A stretch of 38,846 nt of DNA from Paenibacillus forsythiae T98 (lineage in GTDB: Bacteria > Bacillota > Bacilli > Paenibacillales > Paenibacillaceae), in NCBI RefSeq assembly GCF_000520735.1, contig NZ_ASSC01000369.1:1-38846 (forward strand), given 5' to 3'. The notes beneath the pieces are model-generated. The model worked only from the letters and a program-made list of their open reading frames with translations. It made no database searches and was not told where the DNA came from. Within the stretch, counting starts at the first letter, position 1, and each line of letters begins with the position of its first letter. The translations under genes and the position numbers were made by a program. This document shows, one piece after another, positions 7,174 to 15,409 of the stretch.

Positions 7174-9102
7174 GTGGCTAAATTAAGAGAACCGGAAGAG
7201 GTCTCCATGGATACTCAGATTCAGCACATGCTGACGGTTGCCAGAAGCAGGGGGATCGAAACGGCCTTTGATCGTGCCGACCAGACGTCAGCGAGGTGTC
7301 CCTTCGGGTCGGCCGGCCTCTGCTGCCGTTCCTGCCTGGAAGGTCCCTGCCGGATTGTACCGAACGGAAGCGGGCCGAGGCGCGGGGTATGCGGTGCGGA
7401 TGCGGATACCTTAGTGGCGCGAAGTCTCCTGAACACGATGATTCAGGGAGCATCGGGCCATGCCGAACACGGCCGGGAAGTCGCGGCGGCTCTGCTGAAG
7501 ACGGCGGAAGGAAAGGCTCCGTATGTAATCCGGGATGTCGGCAAACTGATGCAAGTCGCGAAAGGCTTGAACCTGGAGATGGAAGGGAAATCCATTAACG
7601 AAGTTGCCAAGGCTGTGGCTCTGGCGGCGCTTGAGGATTTTCAAAAGCATGAAGGCGTGATGAACTGGATTGAATATCGTGGGCACCACAAGTCGCGCGA
7701 AATCTGGGATAAGCTTGGCATCACACCGGTAAATGCCCATCTGGAAATCGCAAAGGCCGTCACTCGGAACGCCATGGGCGGCGATGCCGATCCGCTTAAT
7801 TTGCTGCTGGGCTCGGTTACGATGGGGCTGGTTGACGGGTACAGCGGACTGCATTTGTCTTCCGATCTGCAGGATATTCTGTTCGGGACGCCGAAAGCGG
7901 TCAAATTCAATTACTCCCTTGGGGTGCTTGATGAGAAGCAGATTAATATCGCAGTGCATGGCCATATTCCGCTGCTTTCGGAGAAAATCGTGGAATGGGC
8001 GCAGATACTGGAGCGTAAAGCCCTGACCGTCGGTGCTGAGGGGATCAATATTGTCGGTGTCTGCTGTACGGGGAATGAGCTGCTAATGCGTCAGGGGGTG
8101 CATGCCGCCTCCAGTTTTTCTTCACAGGAGCTGGTTATTGTTACAGGGGCGCTTGAGGCGATGGTGGTCGATATCCAGTGTATTATGCCGGGAATCCAAC
8201 AGGTGGCGGAATGTTATCATACGGAGATCATTACAACCATGCCGCATGTCAAAATTGCGGGTGCGACACATGTTAACTTTGAACCGGAATACGCGGATGA
8301 TGCAGCCAGAGAAATTGTGGAGCGGGCGATCCGCAATTTTGCCAAACGGGACCCGGCCAAAGTGGTCATCCCAGGAGGTTCGGTTGAGGCCCATGCCGGA
8401 TTTTCCGTCGAACAGATCTGTGAAGTGACCGCAAAAATCAACGCGGACAAGCCTTTACAGCCGCTGATTGACGCGATCAAAAACGGTGCGATCCGCGGAG
8501 TTGCCGCAGTGATCGGGTGTACCAACCCGCGTGAGCCGCAAGATATAGGTAACGTCACCGTGGCAAGGGAACTGCTCAAAAACAATGTATTGATTGTGAC
8601 GACAGGCTGCGCCGCACATTCGCTGGCGAAATTCGGACTGATGAATGAAGGCGGGCTTGAAGCGTGCGGCGACAGTTTGAAGGCATTGCTGCGGCAGCTC
8701 GGACAGCATGCAGGCTTATCCGCACTTCCGCCGGCTCTTCACATGGGCAGTTGCGTGGATAATTCCAGACCGCTCGATTTGCTGTCGGCCATTGCGGACG
8801 AATTGGACGTGCCCATCTCCAGTCTTCCCGCAGTCGGCAGTTGCCCGGAAACGCATAGTCCAAAGGCGCTTACCATCGGAACTTATTTTATGGCGCACGG
8901 TGTTGATGTTCATGTCGGCGTGGACCCGCAGGTGTCCGGCTCGAATCTGGTGACCCGGACACTGACCGGAAGCCGCGAGGACAAAGGCATTACGATGGAT
9001 GGACTGTTCGGAGGAAAGCTGATCGTTGAAATCGACCCTGTGAAGGCGGCTGCTGTTTTGCTTGAACGAATCGATATAAAACGCAGAACGCTAGGGATTT
9101 GA
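7174..9102 (+). CDS. cooS: Anaerobic Ni-Fe carbon monoxide dehydrogenase catalytic subunit
   Basis: Catalyses reversible CO + H2O to CO2 + 2 electrons + 2 protons at the Ni-4Fe-5S C-cluster. All ligands expected from Carboxydothermus CODH-II are present (numbering from GTG 7174): D-cluster Cys 42 and 50, B-cluster Cys 51, 54, 59 and 73, C-cluster His264 and Cys 298, 336, 449, 479 and 527, and the catalytic Lys564 in HSPKALT. The 642-residue length is normal for this family. GTG 7174 has AGAGAGGGTGG about 7 bases upstream; GTG 7165 would sit directly on that site. It is followed by its maturation ATPase. No CooF ferredoxin, hydrogenase or acetyl-CoA synthase gene is nearby, so electron acceptors must be encoded elsewhere. 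Confidence 0.96.
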   Translation: MAKLREPEEVSMDTQIQHMLTVARSRGIETAFDRADQTSARCPFGSAGLCCRSCLEGPCRIVPNGSGPRRGVCGADADTLVARSLLNTMIQGASGHAEHGREVAAALLKTAEGKAPYVIRDVGKLMQVAKGLNLEMEGKSINEVAKAVALAALEDFQKHEGVMNWIEYRGHHKSREIWDKLGITPVNAHLEIAKAVTRNAMGGDADPLNLLLGSVTMGLVDGYSGLHLSSDLQDILFGTPKAVKFNYSLGVLDEKQINIAVHGHIPLLSEKIVEWAQILERKALTVGAEGINIVGVCCTGNELLMRQGVHAASSFSSQELVIVTGALEAMVVDIQCIMPGIQQVAECYHTEIITTMPHVKIAGATHVNFEPEYADDAAREIVERAIRNFAKRDPAKVVIPGGSVEAHAGFSVEQICEVTAKINADKPLQPLIDAIKNGAIRGVAAVIGCTNPREPQDIGNVTVARELLKNNVLIVTTGCAAHSLAKFGLMNEGGLEACGDSLKALLRQLGQHAGLSALPPALHMGSCVDNSRPLDLLSAIADELDVPISSLPAVGSCPETHSPKALTIGTYFMAHGVDVHVGVDPQVSGSNLVTRTLTGSREDKGITMDGLFGGKLIVEIDPVKAAAVLLERIDIKRRTLGI

Positions 9103-9124
9103 AAAGATAAGGGGGGAAGATAAA

Positions 9125-9940
9125 ATGAGCCAGGCCTTGAAAATTGCAATTTCAGGCAAAGGCGGCGTGGGAAAAACAACAGTTGCCGCGATGTTCGCTC
9201 ATTTGCTTAAGAAAAAAGGAAACCGGGTGCTCGCTATTGACGCGGATCAGGATGCCAATCTGGGTATGGCGCTTGGGTTCAGCAGAGAAGAACTGTCGGA
9301 AGTCCGCACCATCGCCGATGACCGGGATTTGATCAAGAAGAAGACCGGAGGCGAGCCGGGCGTCAGCGGCAGCTGGTTTTCGCTAAACCCGAAAGTTGAC
9401 GATATTCCGGAGGAATATGTTGTGAGCAAAGACGGCATCAGACTGTTGCAAATGGGCGGAGCATCCAAGGGAGGCACCGGCTGCGCCTGTCCGCAGAGCA
9501 CGCTGCTGAAGACCCTGCTCAATTACCTGGTGACCGAGGAAGATGACGCAATTATTATTGATTTTGAAGCGGGGCTGGAGCATCTGGGGCGTTCAACCGC
9601 CAAAAACGTGGATGCGCTGATTCTCGTCATCGAGCCGGGAAGCCGAAGCCTGGAGACGGCAAAATCCGTAATTCGGCTGGCGAAGGATATAGGCATCGAG
9701 CAATTTTATTTGATTCAAAACAAATGGATGGAGGGACTAAGCAGCACCGATATGTCTTTTTTCGCCGATGAACGGGTGAGCCTGCTTGGCAGCATTCCAT
9801 TTGATCCGGTCTTTGTATCCGCTGATCGAGCAGGTACGGCGGTATATAGCGCTTTGAACGGTGGTCTCATCGCCAGTTTCGAGCAAATGCTGGACCAGCT
9901 GCTGGAAGAGATGAGCGGAATTGCTTACACGCTGGGGTAA
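9125..9940 (+). CDS. cooC: CO dehydrogenase maturation factor, nickel-inserting ATPase
   Basis: A 271-residue MinD/NifH-type ATPase that supplies nickel to the CooS C-cluster. The P-loop with deviant Walker A (SGKGGVGKTT) is at residues 10-19, the switch I region has DADQDANLG and switch II has DFEAGLEHLGR. The CxC motif (GTGCACPQ, Cys120 and Cys122) is the dimer-interface Ni/Zn binding site known in CooC. The ATG is preceded by GGGGGGAAG and lies 22 bases after cooS, so the two form an operon ended by the hairpin at 9998. Confidence 0.94.
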   Translation: MSQALKIAISGKGGVGKTTVAAMFAHLLKKKGNRVLAIDADQDANLGMALGFSREELSEVRTIADDRDLIKKKTGGEPGVSGSWFSLNPKVDDIPEEYVVSKDGIRLLQMGGASKGGTGCACPQSTLLKTLLNYLVTEEDDAIIIDFEAGLEHLGRSTAKNVDALILVIEPGSRSLETAKSVIRLAKDIGIEQFYLIQNKWMEGLSSTDMSFFADERVSLLGSIPFDPVFVSADRAGTAVYSALNGGLIASFEQMLDQLLEEMSGIAYTLG

Positions 9941-9992
9941 CTGGAGAGAATCAATCGTCTCTGGGACTCGCACTTAGAAAATTGACATACAT

Positions 9993-10034
9993 AAAGCGGA
10001 ATCCAGAGAAATTACAGCTGGAATCCGTTTTTTT
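9993..10034 (+). terminator. Terminator of the cooS-cooC operon
   Basis: CGGAATCCAG (9998-10007) and CTGGAATCCG (10018-10027) form a stem with one central mismatch, extended by A-T pairs, followed by seven T residues. Confidence 0.75.
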
Positions 10035-10351
10035 GTCTCTACGGAAATATGTGTACTCAACACGCTTATTGAACCTGGGGCTATCAATACAAACAAGGTA
10101 GAGAACGACTCCAGTGGATTGAATTGTTTATATGAAACGCGCAACATCCAACCGGGATTGTAAGTTACTTGGGGGCGCTTCCAGATGAGTTAAAATAATT
10201 ATTGACTGAACGATCCGGAAATAGTATGATGAACACATGAACAACAGGAGGTACTTGATAGGGAATACAACGTAAGTAATGATTCGATTTTTTTTGAATA
10301 TTATAGACTGAACAGTCTGTAATATGTTAGTTACCACCAAAGGAGGGGTTT

Positions 10352-10399
10352 ATGGAACAATGGAGCGGTATTGGACGCTTCATTATTAATTTTGATTGA
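10352..10399 (+). CDS. Possible 15-residue leader peptide
   Basis: ATG 10352 follows AAAGGAGGGG by 4 bases and is followed by 15 sense codons and TGA (peptide MEQWSGIGRFIINFD). The ribosome binding site is as good as any in the window. It lies between the palindrome at 10305 and the operator-like element at 10390. It may be a leader peptide or the remnant start of a lost gene. Confidence 0.35.
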   Translation: MEQWSGIGRFIINFD

Positions 10400-10435
10400 C
10401 TGTTCATGAATATTTTGGACTTATCAGTCTGGAAA
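10390..10435 (+). promoter_or_regulatory. Operator-like element, copy A
   Basis: A 46-base segment with GACTG and CAGTC half sites and a central TGTTCATGAATA. About 41 of 46 bases match the segment at 12651-12696. It lies directly before the EasG-like gene. The paired occurrence before two genes of one module points to a shared regulator, probably TetR type. Confidence 0.5.
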
Positions 10436-10454
10436 AAGAAAGGGAGTAATGGAT

Positions 10455-11315
10455 ATGGTGAGTAACGGTAAAATTTTAGTGACAGGCGGAAGAGGCAAAA
10501 CAGGAAGCCGTATAGCTAAGCGACTTACAGATCTCGGCTATGCTGTTCGTACGGCCGATCGCGGTACTTCCGCTTCAGGCAGCACAAATGAGCATGTGAC
10601 CTTTGATTGGTACGATGAAACGACATATGAACCTGCTTTAAAAGGCGTGGATAACATCTATTTGGTGGGTCCCCTTGCGGTCATGGATCCATCCAGGATA
10701 ATGGTGCCCTTTCTGGAGAGGGCTGTAGAGGCCGGCGTCCGCCGAGTGGTTCTACTCAGCAGCGCTTCCGTGCCCGAAGATGGACCTGTGTTCGGAAAGG
10801 TGCATCAGGCATTACGTCAACTTGTGCCGGAGTGGGCGGTACTACGGCCTTCTTATTTTATGCAAAATTTCACTGAGGGTCACCACGGAGCTCAAATTAA
10901 CAGTGATGGGGTGATGATTACTGCTACAGGATCGGGCCGGGTCGGATTCGTTGATGCCGACGACATTGCCGAGGTGGGCGTAAGAGCGCTGATTGATGAG
11001 CAGCCTCATAATACAGATCATGTCATCACAGGTCCTGATTCGTTTAGTTACGCGGAAGCTGGAGAAATCATCGGCGCTGTTGCAGGGCGGACCATCCAAC
11101 ATGTGAATATTAGCACGGAAGAACTGGCGGCCGGGATGGTGAAATTCGGGATGCCCGAAGACTATGCTCATTTTCTCGCAGGGCTGGATGAAGCGATCAA
11201 GCTTCACGGTACTGAAGATCAGGTTACGGATACCGTTCAGCGTGTGACCGGACGAGCGCCTAAGTCTCTGAAAGATTTTGCCATCGCTCACGCCTCACAT
11301 TGGAAACAGAAATGA
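10455..11315 (+). CDS. NmrA/EasG-like NAD(P)-binding reductase
   Basis: A 286-residue atypical SDR. The N-terminal Rossmann motif is VTGGRGKTGSR; DNIYLVGP, VRRVVLLSS and FVDADDIAEVG are the hallmarks of the bacterial branch related to the fungal ergot alkaloid reductase EasG. These enzymes use NADPH to reduce imines or quinone-like substrates. ATG 10455 is preferred over ATG 10449 because GGGAG lies 8 bases before it. It is the first gene of a module with a hydrolase, a SnoaL-like protein and an SDR. Ergot chemistry is not implied; the substrate is unknown. Confidence 0.82.
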   Translation: MVSNGKILVTGGRGKTGSRIAKRLTDLGYAVRTADRGTSASGSTNEHVTFDWYDETTYEPALKGVDNIYLVGPLAVMDPSRIMVPFLERAVEAGVRRVVLLSSASVPEDGPVFGKVHQALRQLVPEWAVLRPSYFMQNFTEGHHGAQINSDGVMITATGSGRVGFVDADDIAEVGVRALIDEQPHNTDHVITGPDSFSYAEAGEIIGAVAGRTIQHVNISTEELAAGMVKFGMPEDYAHFLAGLDEAIKLHGTEDQVTDTVQRVTGRAPKSLKDFAIAHASHWKQK

Positions 11316-11355
11316 AAGCCAGTTATCAAAAAATATAAATCTGGAGGTTAAAAAA

Positions 11356-12615
11356 ATGACACAACGAGCAGTTTCACAAGGATGGATTCTGGATATCGCA
11401 CTTGCACAAGGGGGATTTGACGCCCTGCATCCCGAAGCAAAGGCAACATTAGAAGAATGCGGCCACAATCACAGAGACTTTGACAGGGTATTTGAATTGG
11501 TTAAAAGCGGCGTCATGATCCCTAAAGCATGGTCGACCGTAGCGGCCCAAGCAGAAGCACGGGCGAAGCACTATGAAAGCGAGGGTTTCCCGGCAACCGC
11601 CAAAGATTTGTATCAGCGGGCTGCGGTGATGTGGGGTAGAGCGCAATATTCTTTTTTTAACGATGATCCCAGAAAAACCGTATTTCGCCAACGCTGCAAT
11701 GAGTCCGTCGAAGCGATTGGGCGTCTGAGCAATCAAACCATCCGGAGGGTTGAACTGGATTTTGAAGGCGAAAAAATCTTCGGTCTGTTGTTTCTCCCTG
11801 AAGGAAATGTATCGAATGCTCCAGCCGTCATTCTAGGTCCGGGCATGGACATGATCAAAGAGGATTATATCCAGATTGCCCAACGCTACTATACGTCACG
11901 GGGTATGATCGCTTTGTCCATTGAAGGACCAGGTCAAGGAGAATCGGGATCATCCGGACTCAAGGTCACCTTAACCAACTACCAGCGCGCCATCAGCCGG
12001 TATATTGACTTTCTTGAGGAGCTGCCACAGGTCGACAAGAATCGGATAGGCTTGTTTGGAGTGAGTATGGGCGCGATCTGGGGATTACGGGGAGCTGCCC
12101 ACGACAACCGTCTGAAATCATTGGCCACATTCATGGCAGGCCCCGGTGAACTGGAGAAGTCTTTCAGCAAAGCTCAACCAAGCTTCAAGGCCAATATGAT
12201 GTATATGTCCGGCTACACGGATGAAGAGAAGTTTGATAAAGAAATGGCGGCGAATTACAGCATTTGGCATCTCGTTCCGAACATCACTTGCCCGGTACTG
12301 ATCGGCAACGGTGAATTTGATGAGCTTATCCCAGTTGAAGATGCGATTGCTCTATACGAGCTCATCAAGGCTCCCAAGGAGCTGCGGATCTATGAGAATG
12401 AATTCCATCCCCTTGGCGGTGTTGCAGCGGAGATCTTCCGTTACGGTTCGGAATGGAGCCTACGTGCGCTGAATGGCGATTTCGCTCAAAGACCGGATAA
12501 ACGCTATTATGTGCATACGGATGGACGTGTCGTCGAAGGATCGGCTAATCCGGCATGGTGGCTTGGCGCCCAACCTCCCGAGATTCTTGCGCGGAAACAA
12601 TCGTCGGAGTCATAA
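11356..12615 (+). CDS. Alpha/beta hydrolase, FrsA / dihydroxypseudooxynicotine hydrolase type
   Basis: A 419-residue two-part enzyme: an alpha-helical cap (about 1-130) and a C-terminal alpha/beta hydrolase fold. The nucleophile is Ser237 in FGVSMGA, with acid Asp322 (GEFDELIP) and base His351 (NEFHPLGG). The oxyanion region reads GPGMDMIKED. Relatives cleave C-C or ester bonds of aromatic catabolites. ATG 11356 has GGAGGT 9 bases upstream; the longer open frame from 11278 overlaps the previous gene and is not used. It probably acts with the EasG-like reductase and the SnoaL-like protein. Confidence 0.85.
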   Translation: MTQRAVSQGWILDIALAQGGFDALHPEAKATLEECGHNHRDFDRVFELVKSGVMIPKAWSTVAAQAEARAKHYESEGFPATAKDLYQRAAVMWGRAQYSFFNDDPRKTVFRQRCNESVEAIGRLSNQTIRRVELDFEGEKIFGLLFLPEGNVSNAPAVILGPGMDMIKEDYIQIAQRYYTSRGMIALSIEGPGQGESGSSGLKVTLTNYQRAISRYIDFLEELPQVDKNRIGLFGVSMGAIWGLRGAAHDNRLKSLATFMAGPGELEKSFSKAQPSFKANMMYMSGYTDEEKFDKEMAANYSIWHLVPNITCPVLIGNGEFDELIPVEDAIALYELIKAPKELRIYENEFHPLGGVAAEIFRYGSEWSLRALNGDFAQRPDKRYYVHTDGRVVEGSANPAWWLGAQPPEILARKQSSES

Positions 12616-12650
12616 GCCGAGTCATTCCGGCAGCAGATTCAATATTTCAA

Positions 12651-12703
12651 TTTTGACTGACTGTTCATGAACATTTCGGACTTATTGGTCTGGAAATATA
12701 GTG
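12651..12703 (+). promoter_or_regulatory. Operator-like element, copy B, with possible -10
   Basis: Repeats the element at 10390-10435 with five differences. Here the core is the perfect palindrome TGTTCATGAACA, followed by GGACTTATTGGTC. TATAGT at 12698-12703 could be a -10 box for the SnoaL-like gene that starts at 12739. Confidence 0.5.
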
Positions 12704-12738
12704 ACTATGTAGCTGAAAAATGATAAGGAGTGGTAAAT

Positions 12739-13206
12739 ATGACGTTCAATCCGGCAGATAATGAAAAGGTACGGGAAGCTTCACGGGAGATCTTCAGTAA
12801 GTTTTGCAAGTCTTTTTTGGAAAAAGACATGAATCAATTTATTGAGCTGTTTGATGACAATGCGCTGTTCGAGTTTCCTTACGCTCCAAAAGGCTTTACT
12901 CAAAAACTTGAAGGGAAGGCTGCCATTTATGAGTATGTTAAAGACTTCCCTCAAAGGTTTGATATCACACGGTTCAGTGAACCAACCTTTCACTTCGCGA
13001 TGAACCCCAATATCATGATAGTTGAATTCGAAATTGAAGAAGCGCAAGTCCTGACCACCGGCAAGTCTTATCTTCAGAAATATATTTCCGTGATCGAAAC
13101 AAGAGACAATAAAATCGTACACTACAAAGATTATTGGAATCCGGTCGTGGCGCTTGTAGCGCTTTTGGATGAAGCTTCATTGCAGAAACTATTAAACGAA
13201 CAGTAA
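12739..13206 (+). CDS. SnoaL-like / NTF2-fold protein
   Basis: A 155-residue single-domain protein with the NTF2/SnoaL pattern: an N-terminal helix pair ending in FIELFDDNALFEFPYAP, a middle sheet (FHFAMNPNIMIVEFEIE) and a C-terminal KIVHYKDYWNPV. Members act as small cyclases, isomerases or binding proteins on polyketide-like substrates. ATG 12739 has AAGGAG 8 bases upstream. The repeated operator-like element precedes it. No catalytic residue can be assigned with confidence. Confidence 0.8.
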   Translation: MTFNPADNEKVREASREIFSKFCKSFLEKDMNQFIELFDDNALFEFPYAPKGFTQKLEGKAAIYEYVKDFPQRFDITRFSEPTFHFAMNPNIMIVEFEIEEAQVLTTGKSYLQKYISVIETRDNKIVHYKDYWNPVVALVALLDEASLQKLLNEQ

Positions 13207-13371
13207 GAAGTTGTTTATATATTCGTTCAGACATAATTCATATTCGTACGTAACGTAAATAATTGTGAGAGGATTAGGCAATCATTTGAGCAGAATGGGA
13301 TAACGGTCGCCTTTACATTTGTTGCATAATAAGGATGCCGAAGCTGATCCAAGTGAAAGGGGAAGATTAAT

Positions 13372-14169
13372 ATGGGTACACAAGGAAAATATACAGTTAT
13401 TACCGGAGCAAGCGCTGGTATTGGTTACGCGACAGCTAAGGCTTTCGCAAAACGCAAGAAAAATATCATACTTGTTGCTCGCCGTGAACACAATCTGAAC
13501 GAACTGAAAAGAGAAATCTTGCAGAAAACTCCTGGGCTGGATATTGTGATAAAAGCAGTGGATGTATCCGTCAATGAAAACGTCCATCAACTCTATCGAG
13601 AGTTAAATTCGTACGAAATCGAAACATGGATTAATAATGCAGGTTTCGGTAACTATGAGAGTGTGTCCGGTCAAGACTTGGACAAGATTGAAACCATGCT
13701 GCGGCTAAACGTGGAAGCCCTAACGATCTTTTCGTCCTTGTATGTACGTGATTATAAAGACGTGGATGGTGCACAATTAATCAATATATCTTCAGCTGGC
13801 GGATACACAATCGTGCCAACGGCCGTTACGTACTGTGCTACCAAGTTTTATGTCAGTGCATTTACCGAGGGATTGGCCCATGAGCTGAAAGCCGCCAATG
13901 CAAAATTACAAGCTAAAGTATTGGCACCAGCGGCTACCAAAACCGAATTTGGACAAGTGGCCAACAATACGAGCGAGTATGACTATGACAACGTGTTTAG
14001 TAAATACCATACAAGCGATGAAATGGCCAATTTTCTCTTGCAGCTTTATGATAGCAACATGACTGTTGGTAGAGTTGACAGAGAAGACTTTGAATTCAAA
14101 CTTAGCGAACCACTTTTTGATTATGCAGGCAATTCCAAGAATAACCAAAGAGTCCAACTGAAAGATTAA
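13372..14169 (+). CDS. Short-chain dehydrogenase/reductase (DltE-like classical SDR)
   Basis: A 265-residue classical SDR with cofactor motif TGASAGIG, the NNAG motif in WINNAGFGNY, a catalytic Ser in INISSAGG and the YCATK active-site pair (Tyr and Lys). The Arg in VARREHN after beta-2 suggests NADPH use. The strong ribosome binding site (GAAAGGGGAAG) fixes the start. The gene ends the EasG-hydrolase-SnoaL run and is closed by a terminator at 14189. Its substrate is unknown. Confidence 0.88.
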   Translation: MGTQGKYTVITGASAGIGYATAKAFAKRKKNIILVARREHNLNELKREILQKTPGLDIVIKAVDVSVNENVHQLYRELNSYEIETWINNAGFGNYESVSGQDLDKIETMLRLNVEALTIFSSLYVRDYKDVDGAQLINISSAGGYTIVPTAVTYCATKFYVSAFTEGLAHELKAANAKLQAKVLAPAATKTEFGQVANNTSEYDYDNVFSKYHTSDEMANFLLQLYDSNMTVGRVDREDFEFKLSEPLFDYAGNSKNNQRVQLKD

Positions 14170-14188
14170 CACAGTAACTAAAAATGTT

Positions 14189-14212
14189 GCCGCCGGCATT
14201 GGCGGCTTTTTT
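14189..14212 (+). terminator. Intrinsic terminator after the SDR gene
   Basis: GCCGCC and GGCGGC flank GGCATT and are followed by six T residues. This is a compact textbook hairpin 19 bases after the SDR stop codon. Confidence 0.88.
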
Positions 14213-14219
14213 CATTACA

Positions 14220-14470
14220 GCTCATTAATCTCAACGGAGCTGACGGAAAGGAAGAGGATTGCATTAGGGGGCGGGGAATCAATTCATCCTCCGGACTCGT
14301 CGCAAGGCCATTTATCGCTATGTAAAGGTTGGCAGGGAACATGGCAATTAGTAGAAGTGATAGCCCGCCAGCTGCCCATGTGACAGTGGGACGCCATAGT
14401 AAACCTATTGCTCCGGCCAATTCCAGTACACCGGTGATCGTCACAATCTCTCTGTCCGCATATAAACGAA
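14220..14470 (-). pseudogene. DoxX-family membrane protein remnant
   Basis: The minus-strand frame from about 14470 encodes ADREIVTITGVLELAGAIGL and later LLLIAMFPANLYIAINGL, the central and C-terminal part of DoxX-like membrane proteins. The N-terminus is missing: an in-frame stop precedes the homology. The C-terminus loses similarity after PRPLMQ and runs into the SDR terminator. It is a broken gene, not a functional 88-residue protein. Confidence 0.6.
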
Positions 14471-14477
14471 ATCAGGC

Positions 14478-14855
14478 CTAAAATGGTGTATTGAACATGC
14501 CGAGGAATTAGCGATAGATACTCAGAAAGTCGCTCTTGCAGGCACCAGCGCTGGCGGTGGCTTAGCAGCGCGGGTCTGGCCCTATACATTCGTGATCAGA
14601 AGGAATTTGATATCCATCATCTAAGGCTGCGTAGCCCAATGCTCGAAGACCGTATGAGTATTTCGCCAGAACATCCTTATGCTGGTTATATGAGTATAGG
14701 CAGCATTGATTTGTTCGTCGATGAAGTCTTATTTTTTGAAAAACAACTGGTCTTTGATGGCGTCTTAGTTGAATTGCATGTATAACCTGGATATCATCAT
14801 TTGGCTCCGTGGATGATTCTACATCCCCTGGCATTCGCCGCCGCTTCCTTTGTTT
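14478..14855 (+). pseudogene. HSL-type esterase/lipase remnant with frameshift and nonsense mutation
   Basis: Starting near 14481 the frame reads WCIEHAEEL and then LAGTSAGGGLAA, the nucleophile elbow of hormone-sensitive-lipase family esterases. A shift of one base near 14573 is needed to continue with LALYIRDQKEFD, and the end of the homology (SIDLFVDEVLFF, VLVELHV) is cut by TAA at 14783, where the family has a Tyr. The sequence after the stop (PGYHHLAP) still looks like the catalytic His region. The front third of the gene is gone. Confidence 0.7.
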
Positions 14856-14878
14856 AGTTTCTCAGTTGAAAGATATGT

Positions 14879-15379
14879 TTATTGGAATAATTTTTCCATG
14901 ATCATGACATCGATAGGACGATTGTCCATAATTCCCTGCTTTTCAAAAACTCCAACTTCGCGATATCCCATTTTCCGATATAGCCCTTGGCCTTGTTGAT
15001 TAAAAGGAAATGTAAACAATACGATTTTATAGAAGTCCATTTCTTTGGCCTGATCTTCTAGTGCCTGAAGGAGAGAACTCCCAACTCCCTGTCCTCGTGA
15101 TTCACGGTCAATATAAATGGAGAGGTCGGCTACGCCGCTGTAAGCACAGCGATGAGAATACGGATTTAGGGAGGCCCATCCGATTACCTGACCGTCCTTC
15201 TCTGCGATCAATACAGCATATCTACCCTGATGCTCCCGGAACCAGGCTTCCATGTAATTCAAGTCTTTGGCATCCGTTTCGAGTGTGGCTATGCGGTCCT
15301 CAATCCCCTGGTTGTAAATACGAAGGATATGGGCAATGTCATCTGAAACGGCCTGACGAACCGTGAGTGTGGATATCAT
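14879..15379 (-). CDS. arsN1: GNAT acetyltransferase, arsinothricin resistance ArsN1 type
   Basis: A 166-residue GNAT protein of the phosphinothricin/arsinothricin acetyltransferase group. Characteristic segments are IYNQGIEDRIATLET, GWASLNPYSHRCAY, the acetyl-CoA binding RGQGVGSSLL and FTFPFNQQGQGLYRKMGY. ArsN1 acetylates the amino group of the organoarsenical antibiotic arsinothricin. It lies 30 bases downstream of arsM on the same strand, so the pair forms an operon for handling methylated or organic arsenic. ATG 15379 has GGAGGG upstream. Phosphinothricin or another amino acid mimic remains a possible substrate. Confidence 0.87.
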   Translation of the reverse strand: MISTLTVRQAVSDDIAHILRIYNQGIEDRIATLETDAKDLNYMEAWFREHQGRYAVLIAEKDGQVIGWASLNPYSHRCAYSGVADLSIYIDRESRGQGVGSSLLQALEDQAKEMDFYKIVLFTFPFNQQGQGLYRKMGYREVGVFEKQGIMDNRPIDVMIMEKLFQ

Positions 15380-15409
15380 TATTTTCCCTCCATGGATTAA
15401 ACCTGAATA

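Larger units (their letters stand above)
10035..10454 (+). promoter_or_regulatory. Gene-free regulatory region before the EasG-like gene
   Basis: About 420 bases without a clear gene. It holds a near-perfect palindrome AGACTGAACAGTCT at 10305-10318, of the kind bound by TetR-family repressors. A 15-codon ORF with its own strong ribosome binding site lies at 10352-10399. An operator-like element at 10390-10435 recurs at 12651-12696. No TetR gene lies beside it. Confidence 0.5.
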
